From NCBI RefSeq assembly GCF_014905175.1, contig NC_057788.1, positions 26,072,154 to 26,136,153 of the forward strand: 64,000 nt of DNA. Direction: 5' to 3'. A program made the position numbers and the translations under genes. The notes beneath the pieces are model-generated. The model was not told the origin of the DNA, searched no databases, and saw only the letters and a program-made list of their open reading frames with translations. This DNA is from Aphidius gifuensis (Eukaryota > Arthropoda > Insecta > Hymenoptera > Braconidae). Shown in pieces: positions 20,697-31,900 of the stretch (positions within the stretch are counted from its first letter, which is position 1; every line of letters begins with the position of its first letter).

Positions 20697-21715
20697 CGCC
20701 ATAATTAATTTTGAATGTTTGCTTCTTATGGTTGGTTACTTTTTCGCGCGCTTTCCCCTAGGCTGGTCAAATAAAAAAAAAAATTAAGATTCTAGGGTGT
20801 TCTAGGGATTCCGCCATTTGCAATACCTCCCCTGGATTGCCCCCTCTAGCTCCACTATTACAGCTCGGCTAGCTTGGGGAAAGGACGCTCCGCCGTCTTC
20901 ATATTTTCATCGTATTTTATATATAATTTATAATTAATTATCAATTATAAAATTATAATAATCTGATATTTTGATATATAAAGGACCTGTTGGAGCATAA
21001 ATATATATTAATTTGATGGATTACTCGATTAATTTCTACTACAAAGAAAACGACGTCATGGCTTGGGCTGTTAACCTTGGCGGCTTCTGCTTCATATTTA
21101 CATCACGTATGTATTATTGTTTATTATGAATTTCTATTATTATTTTAATCTTAAATTTATAAACAATTAATTATCGTAATTTTCGGAGTGATAAATATTT
21201 TTTTTTTTTATTTTATTTTAATGATGTTGAGCTCTCGTATGTATGTGTGTGTGCGTATATTTCGGAGTTGGCGTCCCTCACACATGCATACATCTTCTCA
21301 ACTTCATCGTTTGTGTGTTTTATTTTATTATTTTTATGTGTTGATTTTAACATGACAAAATTTAATAATTAATTATTGTTTCTTTGTTTTTTTTTTATAG
21401 TTGTTGCTGCTGATTTTCGAAAACCAAAACCAAAAAAATAATGAGCTGATGCTGCTTTGTCTACTTGATCCTGTTTGACTATCTTTTCTCCTGATGTATG
21501 TATTTTCTCTTCTTTATACTCATTCTAATTCTAATTCTAATTTCATCTATATCGGTTATTATGGATCGTGAATAATTTTTTAATCAATTATTTGATTGAA
21601 AAATAAATCAAGTTTTCGTGTCGGTGTGATTGGCGTTCTTGTATGTGTGCGTGTATAAGCTCATACAACCCATACAAGCTTTACTATGAGTTTTTTTTTT
21701 TTTTTATGTATTATT
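20697..21715 (+). repeat. Tandem duplication, copy 2
   Basis: Second copy, directly after the first with only a few bases between them. It keeps the promoter words, the exon 1 and exon 2 counterparts, the intron hairpin and the tail ending in a T run. The donor-like sequence at 19979 of copy 1 is not kept here, so only the exon 1 donor and exon 2 acceptor are shared splice signals. Confidence 0.9.
21058..21441 (+). CDS. Putative micropeptide gene, copy 2
   Basis: Exon 1 (21058-21106) reads MAWAVNLGGFCFIFTS and ends at donor gtatgta. Exon 2 (21401-21441), after acceptor tttatag, gives LVAADFRKPKPKK and TAA; 29 residues in all. Here the ATG of this frame is the first in the exon. Compared with copy 1, eight of the twelve or so base differences in exon 1 fall in third codon positions of this frame, and five codons differ only synonymously (GGT/GGC, TGT/TGC, TTT/TTC, ACG/ACA, TCG/TCA). 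That suggests selection on the peptide. The hydrophobic N-terminal part and KPKPKK tail resemble no family I know. Confidence 0.45.
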
Positions 21716-24700
21716 TTTGTTTGTTAAAAACAATGAACGGTTTCGTTTGATTTTTCAAACTTCATTATACACGTGTTGAGAGGTATCATCATCATCAGCA
21801 TATAAAAATACTAACAAACAAATACAATTAATATAATATATGTTGACGTGCGAAATGGAGACAAGACTTTTAATTTTTATTTTCAAAAAAATACGTATAC
21901 AAATGGAAATGCAAAATATTTTTAAAATTGCATTTCATGCACCATAAAATGGTGAATTGAATTTAACGATGTTTTGTCGGTGATTGTTGTTCGGCACCAA
22001 AATTGAGTGTAACAACAAACAAAAAAAAAATTTTTTTCATACAAATATACATATCTATTGAATTTTTTTTTGTTCAACATTTTTATCGCGTGCTGGTTGA
22101 CAATTGAATATTCATAAAATTGGATATGCAACATCGATTGATTTGTGATGAAATTTGCGTGTTGGTTGGAATTATCGATTTACGTTGATTTAACAAATGT
22201 CAAAGATACTCGGTTTTTATATTTAACAAAATGGAAAATATTTTTCTTGAGAATATGTACAAAAAAATTTTTTTTGTACATATAAAATGATACAAAAACT
22301 TTTTTTCAAAATGTTATATATAAAAAAAAAAAATAAAAGACGTCGTCCAAGAGTGGTGGCTCTTCAGACACCAGACCCCTTCATATATGAAATTCTAGTC
22401 ATATATGAAACACAACCCTTCTTGTTTTTTCCCCCTTTTTTATTTATTTTTTATTTTTTCCTTGTTCTCTGCGACTGTGTTGCAAGTTATCTCACTTTGC
22501 CAAAGCACTTTGCGTCGTGTCATAGACACCTGTATTCTATAACATGTTAAAAAAAAAAAGTCTGCGTGTGTCGACACGATGCCGATTAACAAAGAAACCA
22601 AATAAGACTCAAAAAAAAAAAATATATATAAAATAACACGATAATATCAAAATAATTACAAGTATTTTTCTTTTCACTTTGAGTATATAATTCCGTATAT
22701 AAATTGCCATAAAAGTAAACGCGCTAAAATTAAATGCAGCAAAAAAAAGTCATGTAAACATGAATATTATAAAGTTTTGTTTGACTTTTGTTTTATTTAA
22801 TGCCTTCATGTTACATAAAGTAAAATTTAATACATAATGCGATACCAAAGTTTTTCAAGAGAGAAAAGATGTGTAGCTATGTATAGACATAGACATAAAA
22901 AGAAATAGAAAAACTTTTGTTTAGTTTTTGGCACATTTATTATTACTCGTGGAATGTAATAATACAACCTCAAGTCTCAACTTATTTTTTTTTGTTGTTT
23001 TAACATATTTTTAAAATTTTACTGCACCAGTTAAAATTAAAAAAAACTTTATTATTAATAAATTAGATAAATAGCAACAGTAAAAATATATTATTTCAAT
23101 TTATCAAAACTTAAAAAATAGATAAAAACTTGATTTTGATTTTTGTTTTATCAAAAGTACCATCTTTTGAGTTTTTAATTTTATTTTTTTTTATTCTAAA
23201 TTTTTTTTTTAGATTATTTATTTATTAAAAAACCATTTTTTTTCTTGAATAAACATCATTTTCTTTGTATTTGTTTTTAAACATCATCATAAAAATAAAT
23301 ACAAGTTTTTGATATTTATTATTATTATTATTATTTATTTGATGACAAAACATTGAGAAAAAATAAACAATTTTATTTCGGTTGTGTTTGCTTAATAACT
23401 TTTTACTGTATATACACGAGGTTTTGAAAATTTGTGTGTGTAAATATACATACTCGTGTACTTGTAACAAGTGTATTTTTCAATGGTTAAAATATATGTT
23501 ATACATGTTCAAGGCAACGAGTGTTGGGTACACTTTACAGTAAATTCTGCTTTACTCGGCATTTCGATTTTCGAGATGTCGATGGGGGTATTGGATATCG
23601 ATTAATGTGGACTCTTATTTTTTCACTGAAAATTTGTGGCCAATATCTTTTTTTCTATTTTATTTTTTCTTGATTTTTTTAGAATTTAATACTGACCTCG
23701 AACAGGAAAAAATACAATCAGCTTTACTGTTTTTTTTTTTTTTTTTTTTTTAAAACCTTATTCTTCGTTTTATCTTTTTCGTTATTTGATGAAAATAGTT
23801 GAGAATGATTATTATTTGAATGAACACGTATAAAAACTAGAAAAGTATATTCTTTATTTAATTTATTTAATTCTTCGTATGAAAAATTATTTTTATAAAA
23901 TTAATTAAGTGAAGAAAGATTTAAAATTTTTCTGAAATTGTTTATAGTCTAGGGAATTAAGAAAGTTAGTAGTAGTTTGGTGTTTGTTAATAATTGATAT
24001 ATAATATATGCCTTAAATTATCGAGTAAGAATTTTAAAGTCCTTGTGTTTATACTGAGAGGGTTGGGTGAGGGTATGTTGTGAAATATGCGATACACAAT
24101 GTTGGGATAGGAATTAGCCAAGAAGGAGTTAGTGCTTTGCTTCCAATCATCAAGTCTTAACTTACACAATATACATGTATACATTGCATTACCCTCATCT
24201 GATGAACGCTCATTACCAAAAATTGCTTATTAAATTAATATAATATATTTTTGAAAAACACTAAAAAACTTGAACCCCTTAATTTTTTTTATACCCTGAA
24301 TATAATAATTTTTATATCCAAGAAAATAAAAAAATAAAAAAAAAATAACTCTATCTCAGCCTTAGTAATAAGATGACTTAAAAAAAAAAAACAAATTTTC
24401 TAGCTATTTAATTTAAAAAAAATAAAATAAATAGCTTGAATATTTTTGAATAAATAAATAACAATAAATTTATTTTTTATTAAATTGTTTTTTCATGTTG
24501 AAAAAATTGCACAAATTTATTTATGAAAAAAAAAAAATAATAATCTTGTTTTTCAAATATATATTACGTATGTGAATTGTAATAGATATATATTTTTTTT
24601 GCCAACTGTGACATAAGCGATTTTTCATGACGTTGAATATTTGAACGTGTCTCATATGAATGCTAGACTAGACAGATGAATCTATGTGTATATATATAAA

Positions 24701-25199
24701 GTTTATAATAGTCCAGAAGTACCTTGGGTAGGATTTAATATAGTGCTCTAGCTCTGCGGTGAAAATCCCATCAAACTTTACGCTTGGGGGCACGCGTATA
24801 TATATTTCGAGACCTGTCGAGTATATATATATACTTCATACATTATAGTATGTGTGTTGTACACATGTATATACAATTTACCTTAAAGCTATATGTAGCC
24901 AAAAATTTTCGGTTTGTGGAAATGCCTTTAACGGGTCCAGAAGGGAAAAGTGGTTTGGACATCTCATGGGAAATAACCTTGAGCCATTTTACTATTCAAA
25001 GTATAAAAAGTCAATTCAAAAATATTTCAAGAAATTAAACCTTGACGTTGTTTCAATGTTTGAATATTTTTAAAAAAATTTTATTTCACTTTTTTATCAT
25101 ATTTTTATCATAATTAATATTCATGTAAAATAATATTAATTATCCTTTTAAATGTGATATATTCAGACTGTAAATTCACTGACTAATTAATTGATATAT
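21716..25199. other. Gene-poor A+T-rich DNA
   Basis: No splice-bounded gene found. GC-richer patches at 21780-22210, 22340-22550, 23500-23640, 24020-24200 and 24760-25000 are short and unassigned. The last has a plus-strand frame MPLTGPEGKSGLDISWEITL but no clear splice partner. Confidence 0.45.
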
Positions 25200-25730
25200 T
25201 CAATGTGATTCAATTGTGCTGATGAAGATCTAGGAGAGATGAGTTAAAGGGGTCAATAAATGGTAGGCAAATCGTACAATTTTAGCCAAGGTTTGAGCTG
25301 TAGACAGAGTTGATAGATAGATAGATAATCAAGACTATGGCATAGTCCAGCCTGGCATGTTAGCCAATCAATCGGATGTAGACTTGGTATGTGTATATAG
25401 GCAGATGAAGAGAGTATATATATATATACTCTGTTCAGTATTCATGTGTATATATGTATATGGGGGAACCTAGTTAAGGGGGTTGATGTGGGGAAGAAAG
25501 TGGCATAGAGTTGGTTGCAATTTACTGTAAACGACGTTTGTCTACATGCCTATATGTGGAATGTAGACGGGTAGTTGGGTCATATCAGGGAGTACGGGAT
25601 CCTTGCTTCGGTTGGACAACTGATGGGGGATGCTTGAGCAATTACCTAGACCCGATCTGACTGTGGTCCCTCGAGCGTAATCACCAACACGTGCTGCTAT
25701 TAAAATTGCACGTGATCAATGCATAAACTA
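25200..25730. promoter_or_regulatory. Non-coding GC-richer island, candidate regulatory element
   Basis: About 500 bases markedly richer in G than their surroundings, with stops in all frames. It contains a (GATA)4 run (25312-25327), a perfect 22-base palindrome (25411-25432), a CACGTG E-box near 25710, and ttgcttcggttggacaactg. Its sharp composition boundaries and lack of frames suggest a regulatory element or non-coding exon. The target is unknown. Confidence 0.35.
25411..25432. repeat. Perfect 22-base palindrome
   Basis: AGAG, then alternating TA, then CTCT; it reads identically on both strands. It could extrude as a cruciform. The alternating TA core alone may arise by slippage, but the matching AGAG/CTCT ends are extra. 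Confidence 0.85.
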
Positions 25731-26484
25731 GAAAAAAAAAATATAATAATATATTATTGAACAAAATAACAAAAAAAAAAAAATAAATAAATAAAAGAAA
25801 AATTTCACCTATGTCATTCAAAAGAGACCTACAACGTTGCAACGCACGAGATTAAATACAAAAAAGAAAAAAAATAAATGAAAATGATTCAGCTATATTT
25901 GAAATAACTTAAAATTTTTTAAATAATAATTTGTGGTGATGACATGAGCAAAAAAATGACTTATATATTTTTTTTTCTAGTTTTGAAATTGCATTGCCAA
26001 AGGCGTTGTTCTCACAATTTATATATATTTTTTATTTTATTGTTTTTTAACTGTCTGAAATTTTCAAAAATTGTTTTTATATGTTAATATGTAACAATTT
26101 AAAAAAGAGTTTTATTTTTTAGTATTATTTACGTATACTTTGGGGCTTTTTTTATTTTCTTTCTATATACATATATTTCACCTGTTCCAAGCTCAGCAAA
26201 TAATAAATAAAATTCGAGGAAAATATAATGGTTGACCGGACAACGTATTACTTTACGTTGGTCGCGTCGGTGGGTCGTGCATAACCGTAGTTTTTTTTTT
26301 TTTTGTGTAAAATCTCTTGTGTAAGAGAAAGGAAGAAAATTGGCAAATGTGGGTAAGAGATGGCTTTTAGACTGTGGAGGTAAAAGAAGAGGTAAACTTT
26401 GTATTTTGTTAGGGCTCCTGCAGTAAATACCTATAGTATCCATGAAAGTACATATTACAGATAGGGGTAAAATGGGATGAGAGG
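25731..26484. other. A+T-rich DNA, long minus-strand open frame of doubtful meaning
   Basis: A frame of 132 codons (26129-26527, minus) has a Ser/Pro/Leu/Tyr mix (SSTILTSHPILPLSVICTF) and crosses an A run. It has no recognised domain and could be chance. The rest is filler. Confidence 0.3.
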
Positions 26485-26688
26485 TCAGAATAGTTGAGGA
26501 AAAGCTATTGCTCGGATTATACAACAAGGGATTATGGGGAAAATAGGGTCATCGCGCCCAACGTTGGTAGCAAAGTTAAATTTATATGTCGATTCACGAA
26601 CCACACTACTGAGATCTCGAATTTCCGTTTTGTAAAAGTTAACTATTTGGGTGACCCTTTCCTGGGCACCATCAATAGCTTGTCTCAA
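26485..26688 (-). other. Coding-looking open segment, possible exon or gene fragment
   Basis: From a possible acceptor near 26705 the frame reads SELRQAIDGAQERVTQIVNF then YKTEIRDLSSVVREST and a degenerate end. The heptad-like helical stretch and normal codon mix set it apart from neighbouring noise. There is a weak donor (gtataa) near its left end. No start codon precedes it in frame. It might be an exon of a larger gene or a decayed copy. The amphipathic helix faintly resembles helical parts of animal haem peroxidases, but I would not assign that. Confidence 0.3.
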
Positions 26689-28914
26689 CTCAGAAAAGAT
26701 ATCTCACACTGTTATTTGAATTTTTGACCACAGAAATTCAAAATGCATGCCATTCAAATTTATTACGTGGATATAACGTCAAATAAACTTTCTTAACAAA
26801 ATTTAAATATTAAATTATAATCATCGCTTTAATTAACGACAATTTTTTATATAAAAAATGAAATAAATTTAACATTATTAAAATCATAAAAAAATTTTAA
26901 TATACTTTCTTGATTTTACATAGTTTTTTTTTTCTATTTAAAAAAAATCGAAACATGATATTATTGAGGTGTAATTTTTAAACTCTAGTATATTTTTTTT
27001 TTTTTAATTAAAATTTGTTTTAAATTAAAATTTTTATTTCGTTAATCAAATATAATTTTCAATGATTTATTCAAATGGTTCAGCACTTTGTGCATAGAAA
27101 ATTAAAAGAAAATATGTGAATGCACAAAAATGGCGTGCAGCGCAAAAAAAGTTGAGCATAATTTGCACATAATTTTAGATGAGTTTGGTGCCACTCAGCT
27201 TGTGCTAGTTTTATATATAGCTAATCTATGGGGAGTTGTTGATTTTTATTTTTATTTTTTTATTATTATTTTCTCCACTTTCAAGTTTTTTGTTTTTTTG
27301 TTGGCTGGCAGCGTTGCGATGGGAATTAGATAAGCAGTGTGTAGGTGTATTGGTGCATTTGTGAAAAAAAATAAAATAAAATAAAAAAAAAGGGGAAAAA
27401 CCGAAGTTTTCGCGTGGAAGTGGTAATATGATAAGACCGAAGCGCGAATGAAGCGAAAAACAAAATGAAAAATAATAAAGAAGGTACAAAGAAAGAAAAT
27501 CGTATTTACGTATATACATATATATGTATAGAGGCAACAGAACAATGCTTGTCGAGTGGAGTATCGTATAAATTTTCGTCGAGTTATACACTAATTTTTT
27601 TCATGACTTCGTTTATACTTTTTACAATTTTCTCAACTCGTTTCTTCTTTCCACTTTTATGTATGATAGTATTTCTTTTTTGCTGAATTTATTTATTTAT
27701 TTTTTTTAAATTTAAATTTGAATAAAAAAAAATATATATATATTTTCTTGCTGCTTCTCTTTCCGTGTTACTCTTGGATATTATAAACTTTTTTAATACT
27801 CTCTTATACCTTGACTCATTTTCATTGGTTTCACTGCAATCTCAAAAAAATTAAATAAAATATTTAAAAAAGAAAAAACAAGAGAACAATAATAAAACTG
27901 AGTAAGTTAGTAAGCCATAAATTTACAGAAAAAATTCTCAAGAGTTTTGGTTAACTGAAAATATATATTTTTTTGTTTGAAAATTTTGTTCTTTTCTGTG
28001 TATATAATGAAGAATCATTAGTAAGACTCGAGAAAGAAACAAAAATAAAAAAACTTTTTGTAGGATCAACGGGGTCAGGATAAAACCTACACAATTAAAT
28101 ATGCAAATGAAAGAGAGTCGTAACTATAGTTTTGCATATCTATACTTAATATTACTTAAAATTACACGCTACTTTCTTAAATATATCAGAGTTTTTTATT
28201 TTTCACAAAGTATTGCATTTTTTTTTTTCTTTCAAATATTCTCTATTCTTTTGTCCTGCAGCGATTACCTAACCACTTTTTTAAACTTTCAAGTTTTAAT
28301 TTTTTTTTTTGTATTTTTTTATCTTGGCCCAAATTACTCGTCACTCTTGAGTTGCTCACTTTAACCAGGTAAAACTCTGTATATACACTTGAAATTGAAA
28401 AATGAAAAAATAAAAAACTCTCAGGAAAAGAAAAATCAACTGACATTAAAATGTTCAAGTACACGTTAATATTAAAGAATAAATTGCTTGATATTTAAAT
28501 TTCTCAATTCAATTATAAACGTGGTCGTTCATTTGCACATTAAATGTATAAAAAAATACATGGAATAATTGGAATGAGAGAAAATTATTTGAAAAGGTTG
28601 CATGTGTCAATCGACATGGTGCATTCACCGAGTACTGTATTCACAATTATATTCAACTGTATAAAATTTTATAATTTTATTTATTTTTTTTTTACCTTTT
28701 TTTAGCTATGATTTTTATTTTTATCTTCCATTTTTCTTTTATCATCATTCTCAATAAATATATTCAAAGATTTTCATTCGTATTTTATAAAATTTCCTGA
28801 AGCGTTTTGCCGTTAATTATTTTCTATTTATCTCGGTCTTCTCATTTTTCACTATTTTTTCTAATAAGTATTTTTATTATTTTATTTTATTTTATTTTTT
28901 GCTTTTTCACACAG
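26689..28914. other. Gene-poor A+T-rich DNA
   Basis: Filler with long T runs. The overlapping open frames at 27130-27690 and 28101-28364 are Phe/Tyr/Ile-rich products of T runs and are not supported. Confidence 0.45.
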
Positions 28915-28975
28915 CCCGAAGGCTATAGCTGCAGTTGAACGAACAAACAGAGTACAAATTTTTCGATTGCACCGA
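28915..28975 (+). other. Candidate short exon
   Basis: A strong polypyrimidine tract ending ctttttcacacag is followed by a 61-base segment reading PKAIAAVERTNRVQIFRLHR and donor gtaaaa. It is phase 2 in and phase 0 out. There is no secured partner exon, so it stays a candidate. Confidence 0.25.
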
Positions 28976-31900
28976 GTAAAACTTTTTTGCTTTACAGATT
29001 TTTTACAAAATTTTTCCTTTGATTTTATTTCATTTTATTTATCAATTTTTTTTTAAAAAATACTTTTACTCACTTGTACGATGTTTTACATGGTTGAATG
29101 GTTTTTATAAAATTTCACCGTTTATCTCGTTTTTTTCTTTGTATATTACATATCGGTGATGGAATAAAAAAATAGCATGTCCAAGGTAAAATTTGCGAGA
29201 AACACAGAGTAAACGTAAAAATTTATTTGAAATATTTTCGATATTTTTATTGACAGTTTTCTTCCCTGATTTTCAATTGAATTATATAATGATTGAATCG
29301 ATTCAAGTCTTGTTGAACGTTTGTTCATCTTTTTTTTTTTTGTTTCTTATTTATTTAAATTTTTTTTTACGTTTTAAAAAAATCATGAAAACAAAATAAA
29401 ATATCTGCACCACGTTTTTTTGTGGTGTGAAGATTCTCGAAGAAAATAAAGGATAACGAAATATATATAAGTATAAGAACAGAAGAGAACGGGAAAAGTC
29501 TGATTCTCCTTGATTTTATTTTTACGTTTCCTTGTCGTATCCCATCGTCGTAAAAAAGTTTCGTCTAATGTAATCAAGTCCAGCTAGCTTGTGCTCGGCT
29601 TGCAAGTGAAAAAGTAAAGAGAAAAAAAAAAAAAATAGAAAAATAAATTGAGGGATGATGAAAAAAGGGACAAACTGGTCGACTTCTAAGTCACTTTACC
29701 AATAGTTTTGATCCCTGTTACGAATAACGAGGTTACGAGCAATCTTTCCAAACGTCCACCCCGTTGAGTTTCCGCGTGTGCCCCCAAATGAATTGATCAG
29801 TTGCGCCCCCTCTTTATTCACTACCGTATATACACACAAGAAAATAAAAAAAAAGCTTAAATCCTCCCATGCGATTCACTTATCCAAGTAACTTTTTCAT
29901 TAATAAAAATAAAATACGTAAAAAAAAAGAAAAAAAAAAGCCGCTGAGAATAGAAAAAATATAATCATTCTAACAAAAGTAGATAAAAGAAAAAACAATA
30001 AAATAAAAAAGATCATTGACGAGGGTCAAGTATTTTTTGAAATCGAAGGTCAAAATAATTGTTACGATTGACAAATCGGTGCTCAAGTTGTGAATCAATG
30101 GACCATGTAAGTCTAGAACTTATAAAATGTATATATAACTATTGTAAAAAATTTGTGGGACTTGTGGCAATCAGATAAATGTTTCACAGGTGGTAGACAA
30201 AATGGTCAATGGGATGGTTAAAATACAAACGAGATAAATTAAGTTCAATGCTTACGAAATTTATCTTTAGGTGTATAATTTGAAAAGAGCCAAGTTGTGT
30301 CGTTAGATTGAGAAAAACCATAAGTGATATACTTTACTAAAACATTTCTTCTTTTTTTATTTTATTTTTTTCTAGCCTTTTATATATACATATAAACTCA
30401 CTTGCGGGTAATACTACTAGTAATTTGTGTGGGAATTTACCGTATGTGTCTTGTACAGATCTTTCACCGTCTACAATTTTTTTTTTTTTTTTTTTTTATT
30501 TGTTTGCTTGCCTCATGTCGATTTTCCAGTTATATTTATTTTATTTTCTCTTTTTATATTTCCGATTTTCTAACTGAGAGACCCTATTCCGTTTCACGGC
30601 TCGTATATATATTTTTTCGAAGTTGCTTTTTATACTCAGTATTGCACCACAAATTGAACTAACTGTATGTAACTTTTTTGGCAAATTGTGTTCGTTTTAT
30701 TTTTAGGTTTTTCATGTTGCTATATAATGTATAAAGTATTTATAGTTGTATTATTTATTTATTTATATATATAAAATAAGTGTATACATGTTGAAATACA
30801 TATATAAAAGTAGTTAAAGTCAATATATGTGCGGTCCGTGTACATGAGTTGGCCACTTTTGACGTCTCACTCGAAAATCTTCAACCATGCATTATGTACC
30901 ACATCAATTTATTTGCTTCACCAACTCCTTTCGTGTTATATTATATTATATATTCTACATCAACAATATTCTACAATACAACTATAATATACAAATTGTA
31001 GAATTTTTCAAGATTTTTTTTATATTCTACTTGAAGAAATTTTTCAAGCTCTTGTTGTCGATTTAGTATGTGATTTTTGGTTTTTATTCATTTTTTTTTT
31101 TTCGTGAATTTAAAGATTTAAAATATATATCAACTAAATGTTTGGCATTACTTTTACCAATCAAATTTAATGAGACTGTTTTGTTTTGCACAAAGCAATC
31201 TTGAATATTTAGCTGTTTATTCTTTTCTCTGGTTTTATGTCTTCAAGAGAGTACTTTTGTTTTTTCTCAAAACGTGCAGATGTTTCACGTCAATCGTAGA
31301 GCTATAAAAACGTAAAAAGAAAAGACCTAATATATCGTAGGTTTATGTGTATGAAATGGTTTTGTAGGGTAAAAAGTAAAGAAAACAAAAAAAAAAAAAA
31401 TAAATAAACAATAAACATTTCTGCCAATTTGTCTTTACATCAAGATAGTAAAATGTAACTGCCAAATCCAAATTGAAAATCTTTATATTAAATTTACTTT
31501 TATCTTTTCAATTTTATTATACAATATATATATATTTTTTTTATTTTTAAATTTGAATTTATTGATATTTCAATTTGTAATTTTCTTTATTTATTTATTT
31601 TTTTAAAATAGTATTGGTAGTAGAAAAATTACGAAACGTTGTAAAAAAATTTTGCACTTTACAAAAAATATTGATCTTGCAACACGTTCATCTAACCTAG
31701 ATTTTGAGTAGTTTGTTGCCGTCCTAAATAAACAAACTGGTACATGGACGCCTTGTTTTTGCCTTTCGTGTTTACACCTTTTTTTTTTTTTCTTTTTTAA
31801 GTAGTGTTTGACTAACGTGCGTGAGCTTCACACCCCGTCTCTTTGAGTTGCAATCACTGCAGATATTTCACAACTACTCAATTCATCAAACTTTGATAAA

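Noticed and set aside
24784..25073. Two overlapping plus-strand frames (MGARVYIF..., MCCTHVY...)
   Set aside because: Mutually exclusive, no splice support; upstream halves derive from TA repeats.
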